A stretch of DNA of 38,575 nt from positions 1 through 38,575 of the forward strand of contig JADGOQ010000018.1 of the NCBI GenBank assembly GCA_017882885.1, given 5' to 3'. Within the stretch, counting starts at the first letter, position 1. The number at the start of each line of letters is the position of its first letter. The DNA is from Actinomycetales bacterium (GTDB lineage Bacteria; Actinomycetota; Actinomycetes; Actinomycetales; Actinomycetaceae). Below the pieces are notes generated by a model. That model was not told the origin of the DNA, searched no databases, and saw only the letters and a program-made list of their open reading frames with translations. Position numbers and translations under genes: made by a program. Positions 1-8,469 of the stretch are shown in pieces.

Positions 1-470
1 CCGTGCACTCGTGCCACCGGCTGGTGGCGGGCTTCGAGGCGCCCGTCAACCTGGTGTACTCGGCCCGCAACCGCTCCGCCTGCATCCGCATCCCCGTCAC
101 CGGCACCTCGCCCAAGGCGAAGCGAGTGGAGTTCCGCGTGCCGGACCCGTCGTCGAACCCGTACCTCGCGTTCTCCGCGATCCTTATGGCGGGCCTGGAC
201 GGCATCAAGAACCGCATCGAGCCCACGGACCCGATCGACAAGGACCTCTACGACCTCCCGCCGGAGGAGCACGCCCTCATCGACCAGGTGCCGGACTCGC
301 TGCCCAAGGTCCTCGAGGCGCTCGAGGCGGACCACGACTACCTCACCGACGGTGACGTTTTCACGCCCGACCTGATCGAGACCTGGGTCGACTACAAGCG
401 CACCAATGAGATCGACCCGCTGCGGCTGCGCCCGCACCCGCACGAGTTCGAGCTCTACTACGACCTCTGA
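1..470 (+). CDS. glnA: Glutamine synthetase type I, C-terminal part (adenylylatable)
   Basis: Makes glutamine from glutamate, ammonia and ATP in the cytoplasm. Only the last 155 or so codons are in the window; the gene begins upstream and the frame is already open at base 3. Visible marks are the substrate-binding segment NRSACIRIP, the [19 protein letters not shown] block typical of GS-I, and the motif [10 protein letters not shown]. The tyrosine in that motif (codon 249-251) is the site that GlnE modifies in the GS-I beta class, and glnE lies 0.7 kb away. A strong hairpin follows the stop codon. Family and subclass are seen directly; that this is the main assimilatory enzyme is inferred. 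Confidence 0.96.
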   Translation, partial: VHSCHRLVAGFEAPVNLVYSARNRSACIRIPVTGTSPKAKRVEFRVPDPSSNPYLAFSAILMAGLDGIKNRIEPTDPIDKDLYDLPPEEHALIDQVPDSLPKVLEALEADHDYLTDGDVFTPDLIETWVDYKRTNEIDPLRLRPHPHEFELYYDL

Positions 471-499
471 GGCGCGATTGCGCTCCTGAGTTCATCCTG

Positions 500-531
500 A
501 CGGGCCCCGCACCACCGCGTGCGGGGCCCGT
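500..531 (+). terminator. Rho-independent-type terminator after glnA
   Basis: A perfect 12-bp inverted repeat (500-511 with 520-531) encloses an 8-base loop, 30 bases after the glnA stop. There is no clear T-run, as is usual in high-GC actinobacteria. It also lies beyond the 3' end of the converging histidine-phosphatase gene and may serve both strands. Confidence 0.85.
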
Positions 532-577
532 CGGCGTTTGCCGCGTCGTCGCTGCCGCGTCGCCGAGGGCCGTGGCG

Positions 578-1183
578 TCAGCCGACTGACTCGTCCATCC
601 AGCGCCGCACGAGCCACCCCGCGGGACCTTCGTCCAGCACCACCATGCCGGTGTTCAGCAGGATTCGGCTCGTGGCGAAGTCGGCGTCAACGTTGCGTGC
701 GTGGTAGCCGGACCACGTGCGAATCACCGCGCCGTGCGAGAAGAAGACCGCGACCCCGTCGCCCACCCGCTCTCGCGCCACGTCGATCGCGGCGTTGTAC
801 CGCGCAAACACCTCGTGGCCCGTCTCTCCCCCGCGCATCCGGACGTCGAGGTCGCCGTGGCACCAGGCGTTCGCCACCCGGTGGTACTCGATGACCGAGT
901 CGAGGTCGGAGCGCATCTCGAGGTCGGCGGCGATGATCTCGCGGATTCCGGGGAGCACCACGGGTTCCAGACCGAGCTGCCTCGCGAGCGGCGCGGCCGT
1001 CTGCCCGGTGCGCGTCAGGTGCGAGGTGAAGATCGCGGACACGCCCTCGGGACTGAGTACGTCGGCCACCGCGGCAGCCTGCTCGTGCCCGAGGGGCGTC
1101 AGCGGCGCCCCCGGTTCGGCGGTGTCGAGTTCCAGGTTGACGTTCGCCGTCGTCTGACCATGCCGCACCAGTACCAGTCGCAC
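578..1183 (-). CDS. Histidine phosphatase family protein
   Basis: Phosphoglycerate-mutase-like phosphatase of 201 residues. The N-terminus carries the catalytic LVLVRHGQT motif (His8 is the phospho-acceptor), and a second active-site histidine lies in FFSHGAVIRT. I chose the GTG at 1183 because the protein then begins just before the first core strand, as in the family, and a GAGGGA ribosome site precedes it. A longer in-frame start at 1324 would run inside glnE and add an unrelated arginine-rich leader. The start is 10 bases after the glnE stop, so the two are probably co-transcribed with glnA2. The substrate cannot be told from sequence. Confidence 0.88.
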   Translation of the reverse strand: MRLVLVRHGQTTANVNLELDTAEPGAPLTPLGHEQAAAVADVLSPEGVSAIFTSHLTRTGQTAAPLARQLGLEPVVLPGIREIIAADLEMRSDLDSVIEYHRVANAWCHGDLDVRMRGGETGHEVFARYNAAIDVARERVGDGVAVFFSHGAVIRTWSGYHARNVDADFATSRILLNTGMVVLDEGPAGWLVRRWMDESVG

Positions 1184-1193
1184 TCTCGATCCC

Positions 1194-4154
1194 TCACTTG
1201 AAATACACCGCCTCGACAACCCTGCGCGCCCTGCGGGCGGTTCGCAAGTAGTCCTCCTCGAAGTCGAGGGAGCAGCCGGGCGGATACCCGAGCAGGCGGG
1301 AGACCACAGTGAGGTCCCGGCCAACCCGCGGCAGCACGTCGGACTTCTGCGGCTTGTCGGTCACCAGCATGATTGCGTCGCGGGTCCGGGATGCGAGCTC
1401 CCAAGCCGTCCGCAGGGCCTCGAGGTCCTCCACCGAGATCGCGCCCGCGCGCCACGCCCCCTCGAGGGCGGCGATCGTCCGGGTGGTCCGCATCTCCGGA
1501 TGGGCGTGGGCGAACTGTAGTTGGAGGTACTGGGCGGTGAACTCCACGTCCGCGAGCCCACCCCTGCCGAGCTTCAGGTGCCGTGTCGGCGCCACGCCGC
1601 GCGGCATGCGTTCGGCCTCCACGCGCGCCTTCATGCGGCGCAGGCTGGTCAGCGCGTCGGCGTCGAGGCCGCCGGCGCGATACCTCACCGGATCCACCAG
1701 TGCGAAGAAGTGCTCGAGCACCCCCGGGTCACCCGCCACCGGCCGTGCCCGGAGGAGCGCCTGACACTCCCAAGGCTCCACCCAGCGCTGGTAGTACTCG
1801 GCGTAGGAGGCCAGCGAGCGCACCAGGGGTCCGCGCCGACCCTCGGGCCGTAGGTCGGTGTCCACGGCGAGGGGCGGCTCGTGGCTCGGCTCCGTGAGGA
1901 CGGTCCGCACCCCGCCCGCCACCTTCATCGCGAACTCGAGGGCGGCCTGGTCGTCACCCACGGGCTCGTAGACGAACATGACGTCCGCATCCGAGGCGTA
2001 GTTCATCTCGCGGCCCCCCAGCCGGCCCATCGCGATGATGCCGACCCGGGCCGGGTCCTCCTCGCCCGCCGCCATCCCCCGGTCCGCACGCACCCCGCGG
2101 CGCGCCATGTGCAGCGCCCCCACAAGCGCCACGTCGGCCGCGTCAGTGATCATCTCGGCCCTCGCCGGGTCCACCCCGTCCAGGATGTCCCCCAGGGCGG
2201 CGCGCGTCAGTTCACGACGTCGCAGGTACCGTGCCGCTTCGACGCCGGCCGGGCGGTCGTCCCGCCGCTGCAGCATGGCGTCCAGCTCGCGCTGCAGCGC
2301 CTCCCTGGTCCGCGGCGCGAGCTCGGCGTCGTCGTCGAGCCACTGCACCGACTCGGGAAGCCGTGACAGGGCCGCCGTCGCGTACTCACTCGAGGACAGG
2401 ACCTGCGCGAGGCGCGCGCCGGCGGTGCCCGAGTCGCGCAGCAGCTTCAGGTACCAGTGCGTGGAGCCGAGTTCGTCTGAGAGCTTACGGAACGAGAGCA
2501 ACCCGGCATCGGGGTCGGCGCCCACGGCGAACCAGCCGAGCATCACGGGCAGCAGGTGGCGCTGGATCGCCGCCCGGCGCGAGACGCCTTCGGTGAGCGC
2601 CGCAATGTGCCGCATCGCACCCGCGGGATCCCGGTAGCCGATCGCCCGCAAGCGGGCGAGGGCCGCGGACGGTTCGAGTGCCAGGTCCTCGGGCGACAGT
2701 CGCGCCGTGAGCGGCAGGAGCGGGCGGTAGAAGATCGCCTCGTGCAGTTCGCGCACCCGCCGCCGCGTGGTCAGCCACTCCTGGTCGACGTCGTCGACGG
2801 CGAGCAGCCGCGACAGCCGCCGCAGGTCCTCGGGCCGGGTGGGCACCACGTGGGAGCGGCGCATGCGGTGGAACTGGATGCGGTGCTCGAGCGCGCGGAG
2901 GAACTTGTAGCGGTCCGCCAGTTCGGCGGCCTCGGCGCGCCCCACGTACCCCCCGCCCGCGAGCGCCGCGAGGGCCGGCAGCGTGCCCCGCACCCGCAGC
3001 GACTCGTCGGTGCGGCCGTGCACGAGTTGCAGCAGCTGTACCGTGAACTCCACGTCACGCAGGCCGCCCTTCCCGAGCTTCAGCTGGCGCTCGGCATCGC
3101 GGGCGCGGACGTGGTCCTCCACCCGCTGGCGCATCGCCTGCGAGTCCTCGACGAAGTGCTCGCGTTCGACCGCACTCCACACGAACGGCTGCGTGGCAGC
3201 CAGGTACCGCGCGCCGAGGTCGCTGTCCCCCGCCACCGGACGGGCCTTCAGCAACGCCTGGAACTCCCAGGTCTTCGCCCAGCGCTGGTAGTAGGCCACG
3301 TGCGACTGGAGGGTCCGGACCAGGGGCCCGTCCTTGCCCTCAGGCCGCAGGTTCGCGTCAAGGGGCCACAGCGGCGGTTCTGGCCCCACCTCGGAGACGA
3401 TCTTCAGGACGGTGGTGGCGAGCGGGGTGCAGGCCTCGACGGCGGCGGCCTCGTCCGCGCCGTCGCACACGTAGATGACGTCCACGTCCGAGATGTAGTT
3501 GAGCTCCTCCGCCCCCGTCTTGCCCATCGCGATGATGGTGAACGGGTACTCGCCCGCCTCCGGGTGCCGGTGGCGGGCCAATTCGAGGGCACCGTTCAGC
3601 GTGGCGCCCACGAGGCTCGAGATCGCGCCGGAAACGGCGGGCATCACGTCCCGGGCGCCGCGGGGGGTGGCGGCCGCGACCTCGAGGTCGGCCACCACGA
3701 TGGAGAGCAGCTCCCGGCGGTAGTGCCGCCGCAGGGCGGAGACCGCGCCCGCGATCTCGTGGCTCGCCTGCGTGAACGGTCGCACCACCTCCAGCACCCG
3801 CTCGTAGACCGCCTGGTACCCCTCGCCCGACACGCGGGCGCTGAGCGCCCCCGCCAGGGTGGGGTCCGCGATGATGTGGTCCGCGAAGTACTGCGAGGCG
3901 CCGAAGACCCGCAGCAGGGACAGCCAGCGGCCGCGGTCCACGTTCCGCAGTTCAGCACCGGCCGGCGTCTCGAGGAGACGCAGCAGGTTCAGCAGTGCCG
4001 CGTCCGGGTCGGCGGCGATGGACAGGTCTCTGATGAGCGCCGACGTGTCCATCCCGGCGAACACCGGGCTCCCGAGGAACCCCATCGCGCGGGGTGTGTC
4101 GATGAACCCCTTGCGCGCCAGCTCGAAGCGGAGGGCGGTGGTGGAGTCTCGCAC
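1194..4154 (-). CDS. glnE: Bifunctional glutamine-synthetase adenylyltransferase/deadenylase
   Basis: Adds AMP to, or removes it from, the regulatory tyrosine of glutamine synthetase according to nitrogen status. The 986-residue protein has two nucleotidyltransferase domains. The N-terminal one has AMGKTGAEELNY followed by SDVDVIYV (Asp223, Asp225); the C-terminal one, near residues 707-725, has AMGRLGGREMNY followed by SDADVMFVY. Each is followed by the KLGKGGLRDVEF or KLGRGGLADVEF segment of the family. Full length, no disruption. The GTG start at 4154 directly follows the glnA2 stop codon, implying translational coupling. The modifiable substrate is probably the glnA at the left edge, not the adjacent glnA2. 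Confidence 0.97.
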   Translation of the reverse strand: MRDSTTALRFELARKGFIDTPRAMGFLGSPVFAGMDTSALIRDLSIAADPDAALLNLLRLLETPAGAELRNVDRGRWLSLLRVFGASQYFADHIIADPTLAGALSARVSGEGYQAVYERVLEVVRPFTQASHEIAGAVSALRRHYRRELLSIVVADLEVAAATPRGARDVMPAVSGAISSLVGATLNGALELARHRHPEAGEYPFTIIAMGKTGAEELNYISDVDVIYVCDGADEAAAVEACTPLATTVLKIVSEVGPEPPLWPLDANLRPEGKDGPLVRTLQSHVAYYQRWAKTWEFQALLKARPVAGDSDLGARYLAATQPFVWSAVEREHFVEDSQAMRQRVEDHVRARDAERQLKLGKGGLRDVEFTVQLLQLVHGRTDESLRVRGTLPALAALAGGGYVGRAEAAELADRYKFLRALEHRIQFHRMRRSHVVPTRPEDLRRLSRLLAVDDVDQEWLTTRRRVRELHEAIFYRPLLPLTARLSPEDLALEPSAALARLRAIGYRDPAGAMRHIAALTEGVSRRAAIQRHLLPVMLGWFAVGADPDAGLLSFRKLSDELGSTHWYLKLLRDSGTAGARLAQVLSSSEYATAALSRLPESVQWLDDDAELAPRTREALQRELDAMLQRRDDRPAGVEAARYLRRRELTRAALGDILDGVDPARAEMITDAADVALVGALHMARRGVRADRGMAAGEEDPARVGIIAMGRLGGREMNYASDADVMFVYEPVGDDQAALEFAMKVAGGVRTVLTEPSHEPPLAVDTDLRPEGRRGPLVRSLASYAEYYQRWVEPWECQALLRARPVAGDPGVLEHFFALVDPVRYRAGGLDADALTSLRRMKARVEAERMPRGVAPTRHLKLGRGGLADVEFTAQYLQLQFAHAHPEMRTTRTIAALEGAWRAGAISVEDLEALRTAWELASRTRDAIMLVTDKPQKSDVLPRVGRDLTVVSRLLGYPPGCSLDFEEDYLRTARRARRVVEAVYFK

Positions 4155-5489
4155 TTATTGCCCCGGCATGAAGCGCCTGAGCTCCCAGGGCGTGATCTGG
4201 CGGCGGTATTCGCGCCACTCCTGGTGCTTGTTCCGGATCACGAAGTCGAAGGCGTCCTCGCCGAGCGTCTCCGCCACGAGTTCGGAGTTCTCCATCTCGG
4301 CGACGGCGCTCTCCAGCGACGACGGGAGGGCGGTGATGCCGAGGGCGCGGCGCTCGTGGTCGGAGAGCTCCCAGACGTTGTCGTCGGCGCCGGGGGGTAG
4401 CACGTACTCCTCCTCGATGCCCTTGAGACCGGCCGCCAGGATCACGGCGAGCGCGAGGTAGGGGTTGGCGGCGGAGTCCGGGGAGCGGAACTCGATGCGG
4501 GCGGAGGTGGACTTGTCCGGCTTGTACAGCGGCACGCGCACCAGTGCGGAGCGGTTGATGTGGCCCCAGCACACGTAGCTCGGGGCCTCGCCACCGCCCC
4601 AGAGGCGCTTGTAGGAGTTGACGTGCTGGTTGGTGATCGCAGCGATCTCGCTCGCGTGGCGCAGCAGCCCGGCGATGAAGTGGCGTGCCGTCTTCGAGAG
4701 CTGGTACTCCCCGGCAGCGTCGTAGAACGCGTTGCGGTCGCCCTCGAACAGGGAGAGGTGCATGTGCATGCCCGAGCCGGGGAAGTCGATGAGGGGCTTG
4801 GGCATGAAGCTGGCGAGGTAGCCCTGGCTCGCGGCCACCTCCTTGACGATCGTCTTGAACGTCATGATGTTGTCCGCGGTGGACAGGGCGTCCGCGTAGC
4901 GCAGGTCGATCTCGTTCTGGCCGGGGCCGCCCTCGTGGTGCGAGTACTCCACGGAGATGCCCATCTGCTCCAGCAGCGAGATCGCTTCGCGCCTGAAGTC
5001 CGTCCCCTTGCCGCGCGGGACGTGGTCGAAGTAGCCCGCCCGGTCGATGGGGACCAGCTCGCTGCTCTCGCCCGGATCCTCGAACAGGTAGAACTCGATC
5101 TCGGGGTGGGTGTAGAAGGTGAAGCCCTTCTCCGCCGCCCTCGAGAGCATCCGCTTCAGCACCGCGCGCGGCTCGGTCCTGGCCGCCTCTCCCGCGGGGG
5201 TGAGGATGTCGCAGAACATGCGCGCCGTCCCGTGCTGCTCGCCACGCCACGGCAGGATCTGGAACGTGGACGGGTCCGGTTGGGCGATCATGTCCGCCTC
5301 CGAGACGCGCGCGAGGCCCTCGATCGCGGAGCCGTCGAAGCCGATGCCCTCGGCGAATGCCCCCTCGAGTTCGGCGGGCGCGATGGCCACCGACTTCAAC
5401 ACACCGAGCACGTCGGTGAACCAGAGCTGGATGAAGCGGATATCGCGCTCCTCGACGACGCGCAGCACGTACTCCTGTTGCCGATCCAT
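4155..5489 (-). CDS. glnA2: Glutamine synthetase type I, GlnA2-like, non-adenylylatable
   Basis: A second cytoplasmic GS-I of 444 residues. The GS-I fold is evident from WFTDVLGVLKS, GFDGSAIEG, HHEGGPGQNEID, GSGMHMHLSLF and IEFRSPDSAANPYLALAVIL. At the place where GlnA has LYDLPPEE this protein has VWELSDHE: Trp373 replaces the adenylylated tyrosine, so GlnE should not modify it. This matches the GS-I alpha/GlnA2 type known beside glnE in mycobacteria and streptomycetes. I start at the ATG at 5489, five bases after AAGGAG (5495-5500 complement), rather than at the GTG at 5495, which overlaps that site. It leads the glnA2-glnE-phosphatase group. Whether it makes glutamine in bulk or has a side role is unknown. 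Confidence 0.95.
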   Translation of the reverse strand: MDRQQEYVLRVVEERDIRFIQLWFTDVLGVLKSVAIAPAELEGAFAEGIGFDGSAIEGLARVSEADMIAQPDPSTFQILPWRGEQHGTARMFCDILTPAGEAARTEPRAVLKRMLSRAAEKGFTFYTHPEIEFYLFEDPGESSELVPIDRAGYFDHVPRGKGTDFRREAISLLEQMGISVEYSHHEGGPGQNEIDLRYADALSTADNIMTFKTIVKEVAASQGYLASFMPKPLIDFPGSGMHMHLSLFEGDRNAFYDAAGEYQLSKTARHFIAGLLRHASEIAAITNQHVNSYKRLWGGGEAPSYVCWGHINRSALVRVPLYKPDKSTSARIEFRSPDSAANPYLALAVILAAGLKGIEEEYVLPPGADDNVWELSDHERRALGITALPSSLESAVAEMENSELVAETLGEDAFDFVIRNKHQEWREYRRQITPWELRRFMPGQ

Positions 5490-5571
5490 GAACACTCCTT
5501 GACCGCGATGCCTGTCCTCCCATCATCGCCCATCCGGCGCCCCCTCCGCAGTCCGCCGACCCCTCCCCCCT

Positions 5572-5587
5572 GTTAACAGCCTGTTAC
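5572..5587 (-). promoter_or_regulatory. Possible GlnR-type operator upstream of glnA2
   Basis: Read on the minus strand, the site is GTAAC, six bases, TTAAC, about 85 bases before the glnA2 start. The 5-6-5 spacing matches the GTnAC-n6-GaAAC half-site pair known for actinobacterial GlnR; the second half deviates at two positions. It is embedded in the palindrome CTGTTAACAG (5570-5579), which almost repeats at 5581-5587. It could equally be an operator for the divergent panB. Confidence 0.35.
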
Positions 5588-5670
5588 ACGGCCCGGCGCG
5601 TACTCTGGTCCCTGCGGGTACCCGATCGTGGACCTGGCCGTGTGCGGCTCGCTGATGGAGAGGATCGACC

Positions 5671-6507
5671 GTGGCAGACAACGCTCCCGCGAAGGGTGTC
5701 CCCGTTCCGCAACGGGTACGCGTCCACCACCTGCGCCAGGCCAAGGAGCGCCGCGAGCCGCTCACCATGTTGACCGCGTACGACGCGGTGTGCGCCCGCA
5801 TCTTCGACGAGGCGGGGATCGACCTGCTGCTCGTCGGCGACTCGATCGGCGACAACATGCTGGGCCACCCGTCCACCATCCCCGTCACCGTGGACGAGAT
5901 GGTGGTCGCCGCGCGGGCCGTCGCGAGTGCGGCCCGCCGCGCGTTCGTGGTGGCGGACCTGCCCTTCGGGAGCTACGAGGCCTCCCCCGCGCAGTGCCAC
6001 GCCACCGCCGTGCGGATGATCAAGGAGGGCCTGGCCCACGCCGTGAAGTTCGAGGGGGGCGCCCACCTCACAGGTCACGTGGAGTTGTGCACCCGCTCGG
6101 GGATCCCCGTCTTCGGCCACCTCGGGTTCACACCCCAGTCCGAGAACATGCTCGGCGGCAAGCGGGTCCAGGGCAGGGGGAACGTGGCCGCGGAGAAGCT
6201 GGTGTCCGACGCGAAGGCGCTGCAGGACGCGGGCGCCGTCGCGGTGGTGCTGGAGATGGTCCCGGCGCCGGTGGCCGCGCGGGTCACCGAGGTGCTGGAG
6301 ATCCCGACGATCGGGATCGGCGCCGGGCCCGATGTCGACGGCCAGGTGCTGGTGTGGACGGACATGGCCGGCATGGGATCCTGGTCGCCGCGGTTCGCGA
6401 AGCAGTTCGGCAACCTCGGCGCCGAGCTGTACGCCGCGACGAGGCGCTACTCCTCAGCAGTGCGGGAGCGGCAGTTCCCCGGCCCGGAGCACACCTACGA
6501 GTCGTAG
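5671..6507 (+). CDS. panB: 3-methyl-2-oxobutanoate hydroxymethyltransferase
   Basis: First committed step of pantothenate (coenzyme A) synthesis: transfers a hydroxymethyl group from methylene-tetrahydrofolate to ketoisovalerate to give ketopantoate. The protein has 278 residues, with a 15-residue leader before the TIM-barrel core. Family signatures are LTMLTAYD, the metal-binding LLVGDSIGDNMLGH, FVVADLPFGSY, VKFEGG and the catalytic glutamate in VLEMVPAPVA. GTG start at 5671, seven bases after GGAGAGG. It stands alone, divergent from glnA2. panC and panD are not nearby. Confidence 0.96.
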   Translation: MADNAPAKGVPVPQRVRVHHLRQAKERREPLTMLTAYDAVCARIFDEAGIDLLLVGDSIGDNMLGHPSTIPVTVDEMVVAARAVASAARRAFVVADLPFGSYEASPAQCHATAVRMIKEGLAHAVKFEGGAHLTGHVELCTRSGIPVFGHLGFTPQSENMLGGKRVQGRGNVAAEKLVSDAKALQDAGAVAVVLEMVPAPVAARVTEVLEIPTIGIGAGPDVDGQVLVWTDMAGMGSWSPRFAKQFGNLGAELYAATRRYSSAVRERQFPGPEHTYES

Positions 6508-6567
6508 CGCGCGCCGACCGGTCGTGGCGGACTCGAGCGACGACGCCGCACGAGCGGAGTTCGGGGC

Positions 6568-6783
6568 TCAGGGGCGTTTCGGCGCCGGATTCGTGCCCCA
6601 CTCGTCGTCGTCGTCTTTCCACGCGCGGTCGGCCTCGTCCCACTCGGCATTGCGCTGGCGGGCGTGGCCGAGGGCGTTGGCGGCGGCCTCACGAGTCGGG
6701 TACGGGCCCATGAGTTCCAGCCCCTCTGACATCCGGCCCTCCTCCACCTGCCCCGTTTCGAGGTTGTAGAAGTACTCGGTCAT
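6568..6783 (-). CDS. Small SPOR-like protein
   Basis: A 71-residue acidic protein. It begins [16 protein letters not shown] and contains the segment [22 protein letters not shown], which resembles the aromatic-then-helix pattern of SPOR-like domains in short actinobacterial proteins. The tail is acidic (WKDDDDEW). ATG at 6783 is six bases after GGGAGGAG. An open frame reaches upstream to 7050 but would overlap map and lacks a ribosome site. It converges with panB and diverges from map, only 34 bases away. Function is unknown; the SPOR resemblance is suggestive only. Confidence 0.75.
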   Translation of the reverse strand: MTEYFYNLETGQVEEGRMSEGLELMGPYPTREAAANALGHARQRNAEWDEADRAWKDDDDEWGTNPAPKRP

Positions 6784-6804
6784 CTCGTGCTCCTCCCGGG
6801 AACG

Positions 6805-6810
6805 TAAACT
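6805..6810 (+). promoter_or_regulatory. map: Candidate -10 box for a leaderless map transcript
   Basis: TAAACT lies 7 bases before the map ATG at 6818, so transcription would start at or next to the start codon. No ribosome-binding site precedes map, which fits leaderless translation. I see no convincing -35 box. Confidence 0.4.
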
Positions 6811-6817
6811 CAATACC

Positions 6818-7690
6818 ATGTTGGCTGATCGCGCGCCCCGAGGCACCCTGAAACCCGGAAACGTCTCACCTAAGCGCGAAGTCCCGAGATCCATCCCCCG
6901 CCCGGAATACGTCGGCCGCACGGGTCCCGAGCGCGCGCACGCCCCCGAGGTGAAGTCCGCCGAGACGATCGAGCGGATCCGCGTGGCGAGCCGGATAGCG
7001 GCGCAAGCGCTCGTGGAGGCCGGCAAGGTCGTGGCGCCCGGCGTCACCACCGATGAGATCGACCGGATCGGCCACGAGTATCTCTGTGACCACGGCGCCT
7101 ACCCCTCCTCGCTGGACTACATGGGGTTCCCGAAGTCGCTGTGCACCTCGATCAACGAGGTGATCTGCCACGGTATCCCGGACGACACCGTGCTGGCGGA
7201 GGGCGACATCGTCAACATCGACATCACCGCCTACATGGACGGCGTGCATGGGGACACGAACGCCACGTTCGCCGTCGGTGCGGTGGACGAGGAGTCCCGG
7301 CTGCTCATCGAGCGCACCCGCATCGCGATGGAGCGGGGGATCCGGGCCGTGAAGCCCGGCCGTGAGGTCAACGTCATCGGCCGCGTGATCGAGGCCTACG
7401 CGCGCCGCTTCGACTACGGCGTGGTGCGGGACTTCACCGGCCACGGTGTGGGCGAGGCGTTCCACTCGGGCCTGATCATCCCGCACTACGACGCGGCGCC
7501 GCTGTACGACGACGTGATCCACGAGGGGATGGTCTTCACCATCGAACCGATGATCACCCTGGGCACCATCGAGTGGGAGCAGTGGGACGATGGCTGGACC
7601 GTGCTCACCAAGGACCGCGGGCGGACCGCGCAGTGGGAGCATACTGTTGTGGTCAGCGCCGACGGCGCTGAGATCCTCACCATCCCGTGA
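6818..7690 (+). CDS. map: Methionine aminopeptidase, type I
   Basis: Removes the initiator methionine from new proteins in the cytoplasm. The 290-residue protein has the pita-bread fold with all expected ligands: substrate His118 (VICHGIPDD), metal ligands Asp135, Asp146 (GDTNATF), His209 ([11 protein letters not shown]), Glu243 (IEPMITLG) and Glu274 (QWEHTVVV). An N-terminal extension of about 40 residues holds a proline-rich stretch ([13 protein letters not shown]), as in the actinobacterial long form. Start at the ATG at 6818. The stop codon lies within the ribosome-site region of ppgK, so the two are co-transcribed. It acts after peptide deformylase, encoded at 31.3-31.7 kb. Confidence 0.97.
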   Translation: MLADRAPRGTLKPGNVSPKREVPRSIPRPEYVGRTGPERAHAPEVKSAETIERIRVASRIAAQALVEAGKVVAPGVTTDEIDRIGHEYLCDHGAYPSSLDYMGFPKSLCTSINEVICHGIPDDTVLAEGDIVNIDITAYMDGVHGDTNATFAVGAVDEESRLLIERTRIAMERGIRAVKPGREVNVIGRVIEAYARRFDYGVVRDFTGHGVGEAFHSGLIIPHYDAAPLYDDVIHEGMVFTIEPMITLGTIEWEQWDDGWTVLTKDRGRTAQWEHTVVVSADGAEILTIP

Positions 7691-7701
7691 AGGAGGGCCA
7701 G

Positions 7702-8451
7702 GTGGCCATCGCATTCGGCATCGACATCGGCGGATCGGGTGTCAAGGGCGCGCCCGTGGACCTCGAGACGGGCACCTTCACGGGTGAACGCCTACGCATC
7801 CCGACGCCGGAGCCCTCCACCCCCGAGGCGGTCGCGAAGGTCTGCGCCACGATCATCGCGAGTTTCGACCTCCCCCCCGAGATCCCCGTCGGGCTGACAT
7901 TCCCCGCCCCGATCAAGCACGGGGTGGTGCCCTTCATCGCGAACCTCCACAAGTCGTGGAAGGGCGTCAACGTCCCCGAACTGATGACCGCGGCGATCGG
8001 GCGGAACGTCATCGCGATCAACGACGCCGACGCCGCCGGGTACGCCGAGGCCACCTACGGCGCGGCGCGCGAGAAGGCCGGCACGGTCATCGTGACCACA
8101 CTCGGCACCGGGATCGGGTCGGCCATCATCGTGGACGGCAAGCTCGTTCCGAACGTGGAGCTCGGACACCTCGAGATCGACGGACACGACGCCGAGAGCC
8201 GCGCGTCGGACGCCGCCCGCGAACGGGAGGACCTGAGCTGGAAGCAGTGGGCGAAGCGACTCACCGTCTACTATTCGACGGTGGAGATGCTGTTCTCCCC
8301 GGACCTCTTCGTGGTCGGGGGCGGCGTCAGCAAGTACCACCAGGAGTTCCTCCCCCTCATCAGGGTGAAGACCCCCATGGTCCCGGCCGCACTGCGCAAT
8401 GCCGCGGGCATCGTCGGCGCGGCGCGACTCGCTGCGGACGGGTACAAGTAG
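7702..8451 (+). CDS. ppgK: Polyphosphate glucokinase
   Basis: Phosphorylates glucose with polyphosphate (and usually ATP) as donor; ROK-family kinase of 249 residues. Visible motifs are the phosphate-1 loop FGIDIGGSGVKG, the substrate-site INDADAAGYAEATYG, the phosphate-2 loop TTLGTGIGSAII, ELGHLEIDGHD, and SWKQWAKRL, which is typical of the polyphosphate-using subgroup. I chose GTG at 7702, five bases after AGGAGG (7691-7696); an in-frame GTG at 7687 sits upstream of that site. Only 11 bases separate it from map. This glucose-activation route is widespread in actinobacteria. Confidence 0.95.
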   Translation: MAIAFGIDIGGSGVKGAPVDLETGTFTGERLRIPTPEPSTPEAVAKVCATIIASFDLPPEIPVGLTFPAPIKHGVVPFIANLHKSWKGVNVPELMTAAIGRNVIAINDADAAGYAEATYGAAREKAGTVIVTTLGTGIGSAIIVDGKLVPNVELGHLEIDGHDAESRASDAAREREDLSWKQWAKRLTVYYSTVEMLFSPDLFVVGGGVSKYHQEFLPLIRVKTPMVPAALRNAAGIVGAARLAADGYK

Positions 8452-8469
8452 CACTACGCGGAGGTCCCG

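Noticed and set aside
2556-4400. 614-codon open frame on the plus strand opposite glnE and the end of glnA2
   Set aside because: Product is Arg/Gly/His/Val-rich with no motif; it is the antisense shadow of GC-rich coding DNA whose glnE product has clear catalytic motifs.
6508-6567. Terminator between panB and the small SPOR-like gene
   Set aside because: The only symmetry is a short imperfect CGACCGGTCG palindrome without a loop; too weak to call.
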